DNA from: Micrococcaceae bacterium Sec5.8
Lineage (GTDB): Bacteria > Actinomycetota > Actinomycetes > Actinomycetales > Micrococcaceae
Reading direction: 5' to 3'
Assembly (NCBI GenBank): GCA_039636775.1
Contig: CP143429.1
Span: forward strand, 992,001-1,056,000
Length of the DNA: 64,000 bases
The notes under the pieces were generated by a model. That model saw only the letters and a list, made by a program, of their open reading frames with translations. It was not told the DNA's origin and did not search any database. The position numbers were made by a program, and so were the translations under genes. Positions 35,526 to 44,404 of this stretch are shown here, in pieces; the first letter of the stretch is position 1; every line of letters starts with the position of its first letter.

Positions 35526-35676
35526 ATGTCCCAGCCTACCGAAAACCTCGCCATAACCGGGCTTTTGGCCGTCCGGGTGCGGGTTCCGGGCGGCCCGCCG
35601 GGCGTTCTCCCGGCAATCGGCGCTAAAATGGGCCGTTGGCCCACTGGCCGAATGTTCGAGACGGCCACGGAGGGTC

Positions 35677-36240
35677 ATGATTACTACACTTACCGAGCGC
35701 TTACGCGGGCTGGCCTCGCTTTTCTGGCGCGAAGTGGCCAAATTCGGAGCGGTGGGGGGTGTCGCGTTCATCATCGACAACGGACTCACGTACTACCTGA
35801 TGCACGGGCCGATGACCGACAGCGAGGCCAAAGCCCGCTTCGTCGGCGCCACCATCGCCACCATCTTCTCCTGGATTGCCAACCGCTTCTGGACGTTCCG
35901 CCACCGCCGCCAGGACAACGTGCTCCGCGAATTCGGGATGTTCATCCTGATCAACGGCATCGGCATCGGCATCTCCACCGGGTTCACCGCGCTGGCCAAG
36001 TACAGCTTCGGCGTGACGGACAAGAACATGCTGTTCGCCGCCGGAATCGTCGGCATCCTTGTCGCCACAGTGGTGCGTTTCTTCGCTTACCGCTTCCTGG
36101 TTTTCAACAAGGAACTCGACGAAGAGCCGGAGTTCTCCCACGACCACGAGATCATCGACCGGCACCCGCAGTCCCACCAGGGCCCCGTCGTCCCAAGCCG
36201 CGCCGGCCAGGAATCGGAGCGGCCCGGCCCGCCGGCCTGA
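35677..36240 (+). CDS. GtrA family membrane protein
   Basis: The 187-residue protein has four membrane helices and the GtrA hallmarks 'FGAVGGVAFIIDNGLTYYL' (about 23-41), 'NRFWTFRH' (about 69-76) and 'FFAYRFLVFN' (about 138-147). GtrA proteins are thought to flip or support polyprenyl-linked sugars for surface polysaccharides. It occupies the same position next to purK as Rv3277. Leucine 9 is a rare TTA codon (35701-35703), the codon read by the tRNA at 1901. The C-terminal 40 residues are acidic/polar. Confidence 0.9.
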   Translation: MITTLTERLRGLASLFWREVAKFGAVGGVAFIIDNGLTYYLMHGPMTDSEAKARFVGATIATIFSWIANRFWTFRHRRQDNVLREFGMFILINGIGIGISTGFTALAKYSFGVTDKNMLFAAGIVGILVATVVRFFAYRFLVFNKELDEEPEFSHDHEIIDRHPQSHQGPVVPSRAGQESERPGPPA

Positions 36241-36249
36241 CCGCAGGGT

Positions 36250-36957
36250 TCAGCTGGGGCTGACGCGCTCATCGGCGAGCAGCTTCTCTGTCACCGCAAC
36301 CTCGGGGTGCACCAGCACAACAGACCCGTCGGCTTTCCAGGCGCCCAGCGCCTGGGCCAGGGCGGATTCAAGGCCATTCCCGGCGGGTACCAGCAGCCGC
36401 ACGCCGTCCTCATGGTCCGCCGCGAAGCCATCGAGCAGCCGGCCGTGGGTGACGTCCGTTCCGCCGGCCGTGTGGACGGCGCGCCGGGACGCCTCCGGGT
36501 CCACGTGCGGCATGAAGACGTCGCCGTGGGAGCGCACTTCAGCCGCGTAATCCACGACGCCGGTGGGCAGCCCGCCAGGCCACCGCATCGCCAGCGCCGG
36601 CAGCGCCACTGCCACGACGGCGTCGAACGCGCCCAGCGCCGCTGCGGGGCCAGGGTCTGCGGTGGCCAGCAGATCGGCGTCGGCGGCGTCCTCAAAGACG
36701 ACCTCCATGCCGAGCTGCCAGGCGGCGAGGGCGAGGATGACCGACTTCCAGTGTGCCGGCAGATCCAGCCGCAACCGCGTCCCGGGCTCGGCGTCGAGTT
36801 CGTCCTGCAGCAGGTTGCTGGTCTTCGCCACCCAGTTGTCCAGGACCCGGCCGGAGAGTTCAACCCGCTCGGCGTCAGGGCCGTACCAGGTGAGCCGGGG
36901 GGAGGTCGACTGGCCGGACCGCAGGGCTGTCATCAGTTCGAATGCCGGGATGTTCAT
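36250..36957 (-). CDS. TIGR03089 family protein (AMP-binding-like fragment)
   Basis: The 235-residue protein resembles only the N-terminal part of adenylating enzymes ('ELSGRVLDNWVAKTSNLLQDEL', about 33-54; 'HWKSVILALAAWQLGMEVVF', about 68-87). It has no complete ATP-binding loop, which is the defining state of the TIGR03089 family in actinobacteria. The position beside GtrA/purK and near an LCP gene matches M. tuberculosis Rv3268. Function unknown; catalysis is unlikely. Confidence 0.85.
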   Translation of the reverse strand: MNIPAFELMTALRSGQSTSPRLTWYGPDAERVELSGRVLDNWVAKTSNLLQDELDAEPGTRLRLDLPAHWKSVILALAAWQLGMEVVFEDAADADLLATADPGPAAALGAFDAVVAVALPALAMRWPGGLPTGVVDYAAEVRSHGDVFMPHVDPEASRRAVHTAGGTDVTHGRLLDGFAADHEDGVRLLVPAGNGLESALAQALGAWKADGSVVLVHPEVAVTEKLLADERVSPS

Positions 36958-36984
36958 GCGTTCATCCTGCCACGGTCACTGCCG

Positions 36985-37000
36985 TGTGATCTCCGTCATA
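36985..37000. promoter_or_regulatory. Weak CRP-like site in the whiB upstream region
   Basis: TGTGATCTCCGTCATA has one perfect half (TGTGA) and one imperfect half (TCATA) and is very similar to the livH site. It lies 28 bases upstream of the TIGR03089 start and 320 bases before whiB. It is weaker than the two liv sites. Confidence 0.3.
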
Positions 37001-37185
37001 GCGCTCCCGGCAGGCAGACCTCCGGCGTGTTGCCGCGACGGAAACTTCCGCGGAATATCGGCAAAAATTTCTTCAGGTGCTCAGTATCCTGATTTTTCCG
37101 CTCATTTTCCGGAGTGTCGCAGGAAATTCCCGGGCGTGGCGTGCCGGACTTTAGGTCCGTCAGTGATTAGTATTCCCACCGCAGC

Positions 37186-37215
37186 TTGACTCGCGGATAC
37201 TTACACGAGTGTAAT
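37186..37215 (+). promoter_or_regulatory. whiB promoter with a palindromic operator on the -10
   Basis: TTGACT (37186-37191), an 18-base spacer and TGTAAT (37210-37215) form the best-looking sigma-A promoter in the window. The palindrome TTACAC-GA-GTGTAA (37201-37214) overlaps the -10. Its arms fit the half-sites of the Streptomyces BldD box (TnACnC / GnGTnA) but with a 2-base rather than 1-base centre. This implies repression at this promoter. The rest of the 348-base gap shows only the weak CRP-like site and the ribosome site. Confidence 0.6.
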
Positions 37216-37305
37216 TAGGCATCGAAGGGTCAATGCGCGGAGACCGGCGCTCAACCGAGTGTCCCGGGTCAGGCAAGGGCTGCAAAAAATCAGGGAGGAA
37301 CGCCA

Positions 37306-37848
37306 ATGGGGCTAGCAGAGCGTATCCATGAAGAGGCCGTCGTTGCTGGACAGGCCACGGCCAAGTACCGTTCACGCGGAGTGCCGAGCGACTGGTACGT
37401 CGATCCGGCAGATCCGGGCGCAGCGGACCGCTACAACGAACACACGAAGGACTCGCTGCAGGACCAGGCAACCGCCTTCCTCGCAGCCCACGACGAACTT
37501 CTGTCCGGGCCGGACCAGGACAACGATCCCAACGATCCGCCCATGGAGCTTCAGACCCTCCATGCCGGCACCACCGCGCAGCCGGTGTGGATCGGATTGC
37601 CATCCCAGCAGGACTTCGACGACGAAGGCGAGCTCGGCTGGCAGACGGATGCGCTGTGCGCACAGACCGACCCCGAGGCCTTCTTCCCGGAAAAGGGCGG
37701 CTCAACGCGCGACGCCAAGAAAGTCTGCGGGGCGTGCAACGTCCGCTCCCAGTGCCTTGAATACGCCTTGTCCAACGACGAGCGTTTCGGCATCTGGGGT
37801 GGCCTCTCCGAGCGCGAGCGGCGCCGGCTTAGGAAGCGAGCGATCTAA
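37306..37848 (+). CDS. whiB: WhiB-family iron-sulfur transcription regulator, long N-terminus
   Basis: The 180-residue protein carries the WhiB domain at 112-180. Four cluster-binding cysteines are at 118, 141, 144 and 150 (C-x22-C-x2-C-x5-C), then the GIWGG turn (162-166) and a basic C-terminus. WhiB proteins bind a 4Fe-4S cluster and the sigma-A subunit. Context with DUF3499, a metallopeptidase and ahcY matches WhiB2/WhmD, the septation and division regulator. The start has GGAGG 9 bases upstream, so the 110-residue acidic extension seems real; Met80 is an alternative start giving about 100 residues. Confidence 0.9.
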   Translation: MGLAERIHEEAVVAGQATAKYRSRGVPSDWYVDPADPGAADRYNEHTKDSLQDQATAFLAAHDELLSGPDQDNDPNDPPMELQTLHAGTTAQPVWIGLPSQQDFDDEGELGWQTDALCAQTDPEAFFPEKGGSTRDAKKVCGACNVRSQCLEYALSNDERFGIWGGLSERERRRLRKRAI

Positions 37849-37877
37849 TTCTTCAGGTAGTACAAGTCACCGCCGTC

Positions 37878-40800
37878 GTGGTCTCACACGACGGCGGTGA
37901 CTTTCTCCCCAGGACCCTCGCGGCGCTGGCGGCTCAAACCCGCCCAGCTGAGAACTGCATCGGGGTTGACACCGGTTCCCGTGACCATTCCGCTGCCCTT
38001 CTTGAACAGGCGTTCGGCACAGCCAATGTCACGGTTTTCGACCAGGCCCGCAGCGGCATGGGCGGCGCCGTACAGGCAGGCCTCGACGCGCTCGCTGCCC
38101 GCAACGGCGGCTCATCCGGCGGCGAACCGTCCGGCGGCGGCTCATCCGACGGCACGACCGCTGGTGTCTCCGGCGAGTGGATCTGGCTGCTGCACGACGA
38201 CGCGGCCCCGGCTCCCGAAGCCCTCGCCGAACTGCTCCGGGCCGTGGAACGTGCACCTTCTGTCACGGTAGCCGGCTGCAAGCAAGTGGACTGGCACTCC
38301 GAGCGCCGCCTGATCGACGTCGGGCTCTCCACGAGCCGCTGGGCCGAACGGCTGACTCTGATCGAGGCTGACGAACTCGACCAGGGACAATACGACGGCC
38401 GCAGCGACACCTTCGCCGTCAACTCCGCCGGCATGCTGGTCCGCCGGGACGTCTGGGATTCCCTGCGCGGCTTCGACCCGGCCCTGCCCGGAAGCGGCGA
38501 CGACGTCGACTTCTGCTGGCGCAACCGGCTCGCCGGACACCGGGTGGTGGTGGTCCCCACCGCCAGGATGTTCCACGTCGCCCGCCGCCCGCACGCCCTC
38601 GGGAACGCGACAGCGGCCCGCAAGGCGCAGGTGTACCTGCGGCTCAAGCACGCCCCCTTGTGGAAAGTTCCGCTGCATGCTGCCGGCGCCTTGCTGGGCA
38701 GCATCTTCAAACTGGTCCTCAGTATCGCCGTCAAGGACCCGGGCCATGGTTTCTCGCAACTGCTGGCGACCTTTGCCGCCCTTGGGCGCCCTGCCGCCGT
38801 CATCCGGGGGCGGCGGAACGCGGCCCGGACGCGCCGCATCCGACGATCCGTCATCAAGGGCCTGCAGACCCCGCGGCGTGAAGTCTGGGCACACCGCCGC
38901 TCCCTGATGGAAGCCCTCGGGGCGGACGACCCGGACGAGGCCCTGACCGGGAACGATCCCCTGGCTGAACAGCCCACAGGCGACGCGGCCGACGACTTTG
39001 CCACGCTCACCACCTCCGAACGCGGCTGGGTGGGCAACGGCGCCCTGCTGGCCGTGCTCATTACCGCAGCCGCCTCCCTGATCGGGCTGCTTAACCTCTT
39101 CCGGGCCGACGCCGTCTCCGGCGGAGCGGCGCTTCCCGTCTCACTGCACCTGAGCGAGATGTGGAACCATGCTTCCGGCTGGTGGATAACCCTCGGCGCG
39201 GGGCTGCCCGGCCGGGGCGACCCCTTCGGCTACCTCCTGTGGATCCTTGGCATGCTCGGTGCCGGCAACGCCAATGGCGCGCTGGTCTGGCTGCTCATGC
39301 TCGCGATGCCCCTCGCTGCCCTCGGCGCCTGGTTCGCCGCCGGTGCACTGACCCAGCGCCGCCGCCTTCGCCTGGCAGCGGCGCTCGTCTGGGCCGGTGC
39401 CCCGGCTCTTCAGGTGGCGCTCAACCAGGGGCGCATCGGAGCCCTGGTGGTCCATGTCGTCATGCCGCTGCTGGTGCTCGCCCTGCTGCGGGCCACCGGC
39501 ACCGCCGCGGGACGCGGCCGCTTCGCCGTGCCGGCGCCCGGGGACCGCCGGTACACCGAACTTCCCCCTGCCAAACCCGGCGTCAACGGCACACCGTCCT
39601 GGACCGCAGCCGCGGCCGCCGGCCTGGCCCTGGCGGTCGTTACCGCAGCCGCACCCTCGCTGCTGATCCCCGGCGTGATGCTCGTGGCACTGTGCGGCAC
39701 GCTTCTGGGCCGCCGCGGACGGACCGTCTGGTGGGCGCTGTTGCCCAGTCTGGCCTTGTTTGTGCCGTTCCTTCTCTCCACCCTTGACCGGCCACGGGCC
39801 CTGCTCGGGGACCCCGGACTGCCTCTGGGCTTCGACGCCGCTCCGCTGTGGCAGCAGGTTCTCGGCCAACCCTTGCGCTTCGCTGCCGACGGCGGCCTCA
39901 CCGGCCTCTCCCTGTTCGGTGCGGGCTCCGCTGTTCCCTGGGCGCTCCTGCTGGCACTGCTGATTGGCCTGCCGGTGTTGTTCCTGGCCGCGGGCGCGCT
40001 GTTCCTCCCGGGCCATCCGGCCCGGATTGCCCGCGCCCTCTGGGCCGCGGCACTGCTGATTCTGGCCGGCGGTTGGCTCAGCAGCCAGGTGGCCACCGGA
40101 GCAAATGCCACCGACCTGGTGACCCCCTTTACCGGTCCTGCCGTGTCCGCCGCCGCGTTCGCCCTCCTGGCAGCCTCACTGGCCGGTGCCACGGGCCTGC
40201 TGGACGCCGCCGACCGCGCTTCCTCAGCGGCGCTGGGCCGCAGGGTTCTGGTCCGCGCCACCGCTGTAACGGCCATGATCCTCCTGCTGGCCGGCCCGGT
40301 GGCCGGCCTCACGGTGTGGGCCGCGCAAAACGTCCAGCCGCAGTCGGAGGGGATGCCCCCCGGAACTGCGGCTGCAGCACCGGCTGCGGATCCGGCGGCC
40401 GCCGCTGCCGGCCCGGCGGGAGCCGACCCGGCGGGTGCCGGCACGGGGTCCCTGGGCGCCCGGCGTCTGGTGCAGCCCGCCGGCACCCGATCCCTGCCAG
40501 CCACGGCCATCGACCGCGGTCAAGGACCGGAACAGGCCCGCACCCTGATTATTTCCACTCGCGAGGACGGCACGTTCGACGCCGCGCTCATGCGGGGCGC
40601 CGGAACAACCCTTGATGCACTGTCCACCATCGCCGCCGCCCGCCCCATTCTTGGGGCGCCGGGCCAGGAGACTGTCCGGGTCGACGATCCCGTCGTCGCC
40701 TCCGTCCGCAGCGTTGTCGCCACCGTCGTGGCTGGCCAGGGCGTCGATCCACGCCAGGAGCTGGAGCGGCTTGGCGTCGGCTTCGTGGTCCTTCGGGCCG

Positions 40801-41324
40801 CCGATGCCGCGGCCCAGCTGACTGCCAGCAGGATGGACGCCGTTCCTGGCCTCGTCGCCGTGGGCAAGACCGACGTCGGCTGGCTCTGGCGGATCAGCCC
40901 GCTCAACCAGCCGGTGATTCAGGCGGCCGACGTGGCGCACCGCGTGCGGATCGTCGACGGCGCGGGTGCCACCCTCGGGTTGATTCCTTCCGGGCCGGTG
41001 TCAGCAGACGCCGCGGTGCCCTCCGGACCGGAGGGACGGCTTGTGGTGCTGGCGGAACGCGCCGATCCGGGCTGGAGCGCCTGGCTCGGGGGCCGGCGCC
41101 TCACCTCCACCACGTCCGGCTGGGCGCAGGCTTTCACTTTGCCCGCGCAGGGCGGCCAGCTCACCATCAGGTACGAGGCCCATTGGGCCCTTTGGATCGG
41201 TGTTGCCCAAGCCGTCATCATTGGCCTGACCATCCTGCTTGCCCTCCCCATGCCTGCCCGCCGGCCGAATTCCGGCCTGTCGAGGGACGAAGGCTCCCTG
41301 CGTAAGGAACACTCTGATGCCTAG
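37878..41324 (+). CDS. Giant membrane glycosyltransferase (GT2 plus multi-helix and C-terminal domain)
   Basis: The 1148-residue protein has three parts. Residues 1-270 form a GT-A (GT2) domain with 'VVSHDGGDFLPRTLAAL' at its start, 'WLLHDDAAP' (the metal DxD equivalent) and 'GSGDDVDFCWRNRLAG' (about 204-219). A long region with roughly 13 membrane helices (about 380-830) follows, then an extracytoplasmic tail. It probably transfers sugars to a lipid or wall polymer, and its place between whiB and DUF5719 is conserved. The natural start is unclear: homology begins a few codons upstream (VQVTAV), where only ATT (37848, overlapping the whiB stop) or GTG 37878 is available. Confidence 0.85.
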   Translation: MVSHDGGDFLPRTLAALAAQTRPAENCIGVDTGSRDHSAALLEQAFGTANVTVFDQARSGMGGAVQAGLDALAARNGGSSGGEPSGGGSSDGTTAGVSGEWIWLLHDDAAPAPEALAELLRAVERAPSVTVAGCKQVDWHSERRLIDVGLSTSRWAERLTLIEADELDQGQYDGRSDTFAVNSAGMLVRRDVWDSLRGFDPALPGSGDDVDFCWRNRLAGHRVVVVPTARMFHVARRPHALGNATAARKAQVYLRLKHAPLWKVPLHAAGALLGSIFKLVLSIAVKDPGHGFSQLLATFAALGRPAAVIRGRRNAARTRRIRRSVIKGLQTPRREVWAHRRSLMEALGADDPDEALTGNDPLAEQPTGDAADDFATLTTSERGWVGNGALLAVLITAAASLIGLLNLFRADAVSGGAALPVSLHLSEMWNHASGWWITLGAGLPGRGDPFGYLLWILGMLGAGNANGALVWLLMLAMPLAALGAWFAAGALTQRRRLRLAAALVWAGAPALQVALNQGRIGALVVHVVMPLLVLALLRATGTAAGRGRFAVPAPGDRRYTELPPAKPGVNGTPSWTAAAAAGLALAVVTAAAPSLLIPGVMLVALCGTLLGRRGRTVWWALLPSLALFVPFLLSTLDRPRALLGDPGLPLGFDAAPLWQQVLGQPLRFAADGGLTGLSLFGAGSAVPWALLLALLIGLPVLFLAAGALFLPGHPARIARALWAAALLILAGGWLSSQVATGANATDLVTPFTGPAVSAAAFALLAASLAGATGLLDAADRASSAALGRRVLVRATAVTAMILLLAGPVAGLTVWAAQNVQPQSEGMPPGTAAAAPAADPAAAAAGPAGADPAGAGTGSLGARRLVQPAGTRSLPATAIDRGQGPEQARTLIISTREDGTFDAALMRGAGTTLDALSTIAAARPILGAPGQETVRVDDPVVASVRSVVATVVAGQGVDPRQELERLGVGFVVLRAADAAAQLTASRMDAVPGLVAVGKTDVGWLWRISPLNQPVIQAADVAHRVRIVDGAGATLGLIPSGPVSADAAVPSGPEGRLVVLAERADPGWSAWLGGRRLTSTTSGWAQAFTLPAQGGQLTIRYEAHWALWIGVAQAVIIGLTILLALPMPARRPNSGLSRDEGSLRKEHSDA

Positions 41325-43032
41325 GGACCACAACCCCGCGAATTCCTCCCCGGACGCCCCGGAGAATCCCTTGGACGACGCCGGCAGCGCTCACCGCCCC
41401 GGGAGCTCAGCGCGTGCGCCGTTCCGGTCCCGCTGGAGCACGAAGCGGCGCGCGCAGCGGCTGGGCGGGGGGCTGGCAGCAGTCGCCCTCCTGGCGGCCG
41501 GCGGCGGACTCGTCTCCGCTGCCGCGCTCAGCCCGCAAGGTCCCGGCAGCAGCAGAGCCCTCGCCGCCCCGCTCGCGGCCGTTCCGGCCGGCAGCAGTGT
41601 GGGTATCTGCCCCGGACCGGCGCGGCTCCTCGACGGAGCAGCCGCCGGCACCGATCCACAGTTCAGCGCCGAGTCCGCCAGTGCCAGGACCAGCGTCGAT
41701 GCCCTGGTACTGGCCTCCGCCGCCGGGACCCTGCCCGGCAGCCGGCTCGCCTCACTGTCCGGCAGCACCGTGGTTGAACTGGCTAAAGCCGCGACCGCGT
41801 CAGGGACCCCGGCGCCGGCGACACCCACCCCGGCAAACGCCGTGCAGCTTGCCGGGGTCCTTCCCCAGCGCAGTGTCGATGCCGCCAGCGTCCTGAGTGC
41901 CGACGTCCAGGGCGGACGGCAGCCTTCCGCGGGAGCCGTTTTGCGCTACACCGCCGAGGACGGTGACCTCCGGGGGGCCGCGGCCGCCGCCTGCCAGCAG
42001 CCGGCGAACGACCTCTGGCTGGTGGGGGCCGCTACGGCGCTGGGCCGGACAGCGGTGCTGAACCTCAGCAACGCCTCCAGCAGTCCGGCCACTGTCAGCC
42101 TCGACCTCTTCGGAGCCAAGGGCACCATTCAGGCCCCGGGCAGCCGTGGGCTCCTCGTCGCCCCGGGCACCACCCGCTCCATCATTCTGGCCGGCCTCGC
42201 CCCCGGGGAGGAACGGCTGAGCGTGCGGGTGCGCAGCGCAGGCGGTCCGGTCGCTGCGCTCATCCAGCAAAGTGTGCTGCGCGGGTTGACGGCCGGCGGC
42301 GTAGAGTTCATCACCCCTGCCGCCGCCCCGGCGCTGCGCCAGGTGGTTCCCGGCGTCGACATCCAGGACGGTGCCGCGGTGGCCGCCCTCACGGGAACGT
42401 CCGGCTTCGCAGATGCCGGACCGGCCCTGCAGATTACGGTCCCGGGGTCAGTGGACGCCGTCGTGGCGATCAAGCTGTTTGGACGGGATGGTCAGAAGGC
42501 GCTGCCCGCCGGCGGGGTCGTGACAGCAAAAGCTGGATCCGTCACCGAGGTCCCGCTCGCCGGCGTGCCGGCCGGGCCGTACACGGTGGCCATCAGCTCG
42601 GACGTTTCGTTCACGGCGGCGGCCCGCGCCACCCGCGGCCTCAAGGCCGAGGACCCCACCGATTTCGCCTGGTCCGCGGCCGCGGCAAGGCTCGGAAGCG
42701 AGCACGTCGTACCGGTGCCGGGCGAGGGTGACCGCTATCTGGTTTTCGGTGCTCCCGAGGGGCGGACCACGATTTCCTACGCGCCGGTCACAGCTGACGG
42801 CAAGATCCGCACGGCCGCATCCGCCGACATCGCCGGCGGAACCACCGCGTCCGTGAAGGTTCCCGCAGAGGTCCAAGGCTCCCGGCTCGTCGGCTATGTG
42901 GTGTCCGCCGCCGGGGATCCCGCGTACGGCGCGGTGCTCCTGCAGCAGGACGGCAGGCAGGACATCTCAACAATTGCCATCGCCCCCGGCGCAGCCGGGC
43001 AGGAACAGGTCCCGGTCACACTCGGCTACTGA
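41317..43032 (+). CDS. DUF5719 family secreted or membrane-anchored protein
   Basis: The 571-residue product is read from ATG 41317, which overlaps the GT2 stop by 8 bases and has AAGGAA 8 bases before it. It has one membrane helix near residue 50 (LGGGLAAVALLAAGGGLVSAAAL), then an Ala/Gly/Ser-rich extracytoplasmic region with repeated beta-type strands (VSLDLFGAKG; VVAIKLFGRDG) that look like two similar domains. DUF5719 proteins follow the giant GT2 in many actinobacteria. A role in its complex is inferred from overlap and order only. Confidence 0.8.
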   Translation: MPRDHNPANSSPDAPENPLDDAGSAHRPGSSARAPFRSRWSTKRRAQRLGGGLAAVALLAAGGGLVSAAALSPQGPGSSRALAAPLAAVPAGSSVGICPGPARLLDGAAAGTDPQFSAESASARTSVDALVLASAAGTLPGSRLASLSGSTVVELAKAATASGTPAPATPTPANAVQLAGVLPQRSVDAASVLSADVQGGRQPSAGAVLRYTAEDGDLRGAAAAACQQPANDLWLVGAATALGRTAVLNLSNASSSPATVSLDLFGAKGTIQAPGSRGLLVAPGTTRSIILAGLAPGEERLSVRVRSAGGPVAALIQQSVLRGLTAGGVEFITPAAAPALRQVVPGVDIQDGAAVAALTGTSGFADAGPALQITVPGSVDAVVAIKLFGRDGQKALPAGGVVTAKAGSVTEVPLAGVPAGPYTVAISSDVSFTAAARATRGLKAEDPTDFAWSAAAARLGSEHVVPVPGEGDRYLVFGAPEGRTTISYAPVTADGKIRTAASADIAGGTTASVKVPAEVQGSRLVGYVVSAAGDPAYGAVLLQQDGRQDISTIAIAPGAAGQEQVPVTLGY

Positions 43033-43047
43033 CCGGGCCGCGGCGTA

Positions 43048-43581
43048 CTAGTAGCGGCGGCGGTATACCGGGTCGAGGGACTCCGGCGGAACACCGAGCA
43101 TCTCGGCGGTGTACTCCACCACAACGTCATGGACCAGGTCCTGGAGTTCGTCGCGGCCCCCGCAGGCGTGTTCCACGACCCGGCGGTAGAGGGTGATCAC
43201 CGGGCCCTCGTCCGCGGTGGCGGGGGAGTAGGAGCCCATCGGGGCGTGGACGCGGTCCACCACAAGCTGCTCCAGCCCCGGCGGGATCTCATCCACCGCG
43301 AAGCGGACACCGTCCAGCGGTTTGCCCCAAATATCGTGCAGCCGCTCAGCGGAATCGAGGACGAAGTCATCGAAGCGGTCAGAGCGGGTGCGGTAACCGG
43401 GCAGTGTCGGCAGCATGATCTCGCCGCGGAGCCCGCGGCCGTGCCGGTTCCTCCGCCGCTGGCGGAAGCCCCGGGCGCCGGCATGCCCCGAACCGGACGC
43501 CGGGGACCCGGCGTCGGGACCTGCGGCGCCGTTTTCAGCCAAACGGACCGAAAATCCCGGAGCTTGGTGCGATGACTGCAT
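43048..43581 (-). CDS. Metallopeptidase-like protein without HExxH
   Basis: The 177-residue protein matches the zincin-like family found beside DUF3499 and whiB2 (Rv3259 position). The N-terminal 55 residues are a basic low-complexity lead; the core has 'LDGVRFAVDEIPP' (about 89-101) and 'ITLYRRVVEHAC'. At the place where family members have HExxH the sequence reads 'LVHDVVVEYTAEMLG' (about 148-162), so the zinc motif is degenerate and catalysis is doubtful. An internal ATG near 'MLPTLPGYR' could start a shorter 122-residue form. It diverges from DUF3499 and converges on DUF5719. Confidence 0.75.
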   Translation of the reverse strand: MQSSHQAPGFSVRLAENGAAGPDAGSPASGSGHAGARGFRQRRRNRHGRGLRGEIMLPTLPGYRTRSDRFDDFVLDSAERLHDIWGKPLDGVRFAVDEIPPGLEQLVVDRVHAPMGSYSPATADEGPVITLYRRVVEHACGGRDELQDLVHDVVVEYTAEMLGVPPESLDPVYRRRY

Positions 43582-43687
43582 ATCTCGACTCTAAACCCGG
43601 CGAATGGTTTACGCGACACAGGCCGCCCGACCCGCCGCCCGCGTGCCGGGCCGCTTCCGCGGACGCGGGGGAGTAGTCTGTGATCTC

Positions 43688-44077
43688 GTGGGAGCTATTC
43701 GTCTATGTTCAAGGTCAGCCTGCCGCAACTCAGCGGTGGCAACGTTGACGTACGTTTATGCCGACTCCACCGCCGTCCTGGGGCCCCTGGCAACCTACGC
43801 CGAACCGCACTGCTACGACTTGTGCGAACAGCATGCCGGATCCCTGACAGTGCCCCGCGGCTGGGAAGTGCTTCGGCTGGCCATGCCGGCCAGCACCACA
43901 GGTCCGGGCCCCGATGACCTCCTCGCCCTTGCCGACGCGGTCCGGGAGGCAGCATACCGGCCCGGCGCGCCGGAAGCCGGACAGGGCCAACGCGGCGTCC
44001 ACCCCGCCCTGGAGGCTCCGGCCGGGGCCGAGGGCGCCCGCCGGGGGCACCTGCGGGTGCTGCGCGAACCGTCGTAG
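43688..44077 (+). CDS. DUF3499 family zinc-ribbon-like protein
   Basis: The 129-residue protein is read from GTG 43688, which places the family start 'RLCSRSACRNSAVATLTYVY' at residue 5. Conserved Cys residues in 'CSRSAC' and 'CYDLCEQHA' suggest a metal-binding knuckle. DUF3499 is an actinobacterial family of unknown function, always near whiB2 and phosphomannomutase genes; here manB is absent. The C-terminal half is variable and charged. Confidence 0.82.
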   Translation: MGAIRLCSRSACRNSAVATLTYVYADSTAVLGPLATYAEPHCYDLCEQHAGSLTVPRGWEVLRLAMPASTTGPGPDDLLALADAVREAAYRPGAPEAGQGQRGVHPALEAPAGAEGARRGHLRVLREPS

Positions 44078-44158
44078 GCACCAACTGGCGGTAGGCTGGG
44101 AACTGCAAAATCCGTAAGCCACCGGCGCCTGCTGCGGCGTCCACCAGGAGCGTTCACC

Positions 44159-44404
44159 ATGCCGAAGATCAGTCCCGAACTGTTGTCTGTCCTGAGATGC
44201 CCGGTGACCGGGTCCCCGCTGGAACAGGACGGCGAGGACCACCTCACCACCGCGGCCGGCCCCTCCGGAGAGAAACTGCGCTACCCGATCGAGGACGGCA
44301 TCCCCCTGCTGCTGCCGCCGGAACTGCTTCCCGCCGCTGCCGCAGCGTCCTCTTCCCAGCACGACGGCGGCCGGCCGGACGGCAGCGCGCCCGCCGGTAG
44401 CTAA
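44159..44404 (+). CDS. Trm112 family small protein
   Basis: The 81-residue protein begins 'LLSVLRCPVTGSPLEQ' (about 8-23) and continues with 'LRYPIEDGIPLLLP' (about 40-53), the Trm112/YcaR pattern. Members bind and stabilise methyltransferases or act as small zinc-binding companions. Only one cysteine remains, so zinc binding is doubtful. AGGAG lies 9 bases before the ATG. It precedes ahcY, an SAM-cycle gene, which fits a methylation theme. Confidence 0.8.
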   Translation: MPKISPELLSVLRCPVTGSPLEQDGEDHLTTAAGPSGEKLRYPIEDGIPLLLPPELLPAAAAASSSQHDGGRPDGSAPAGS

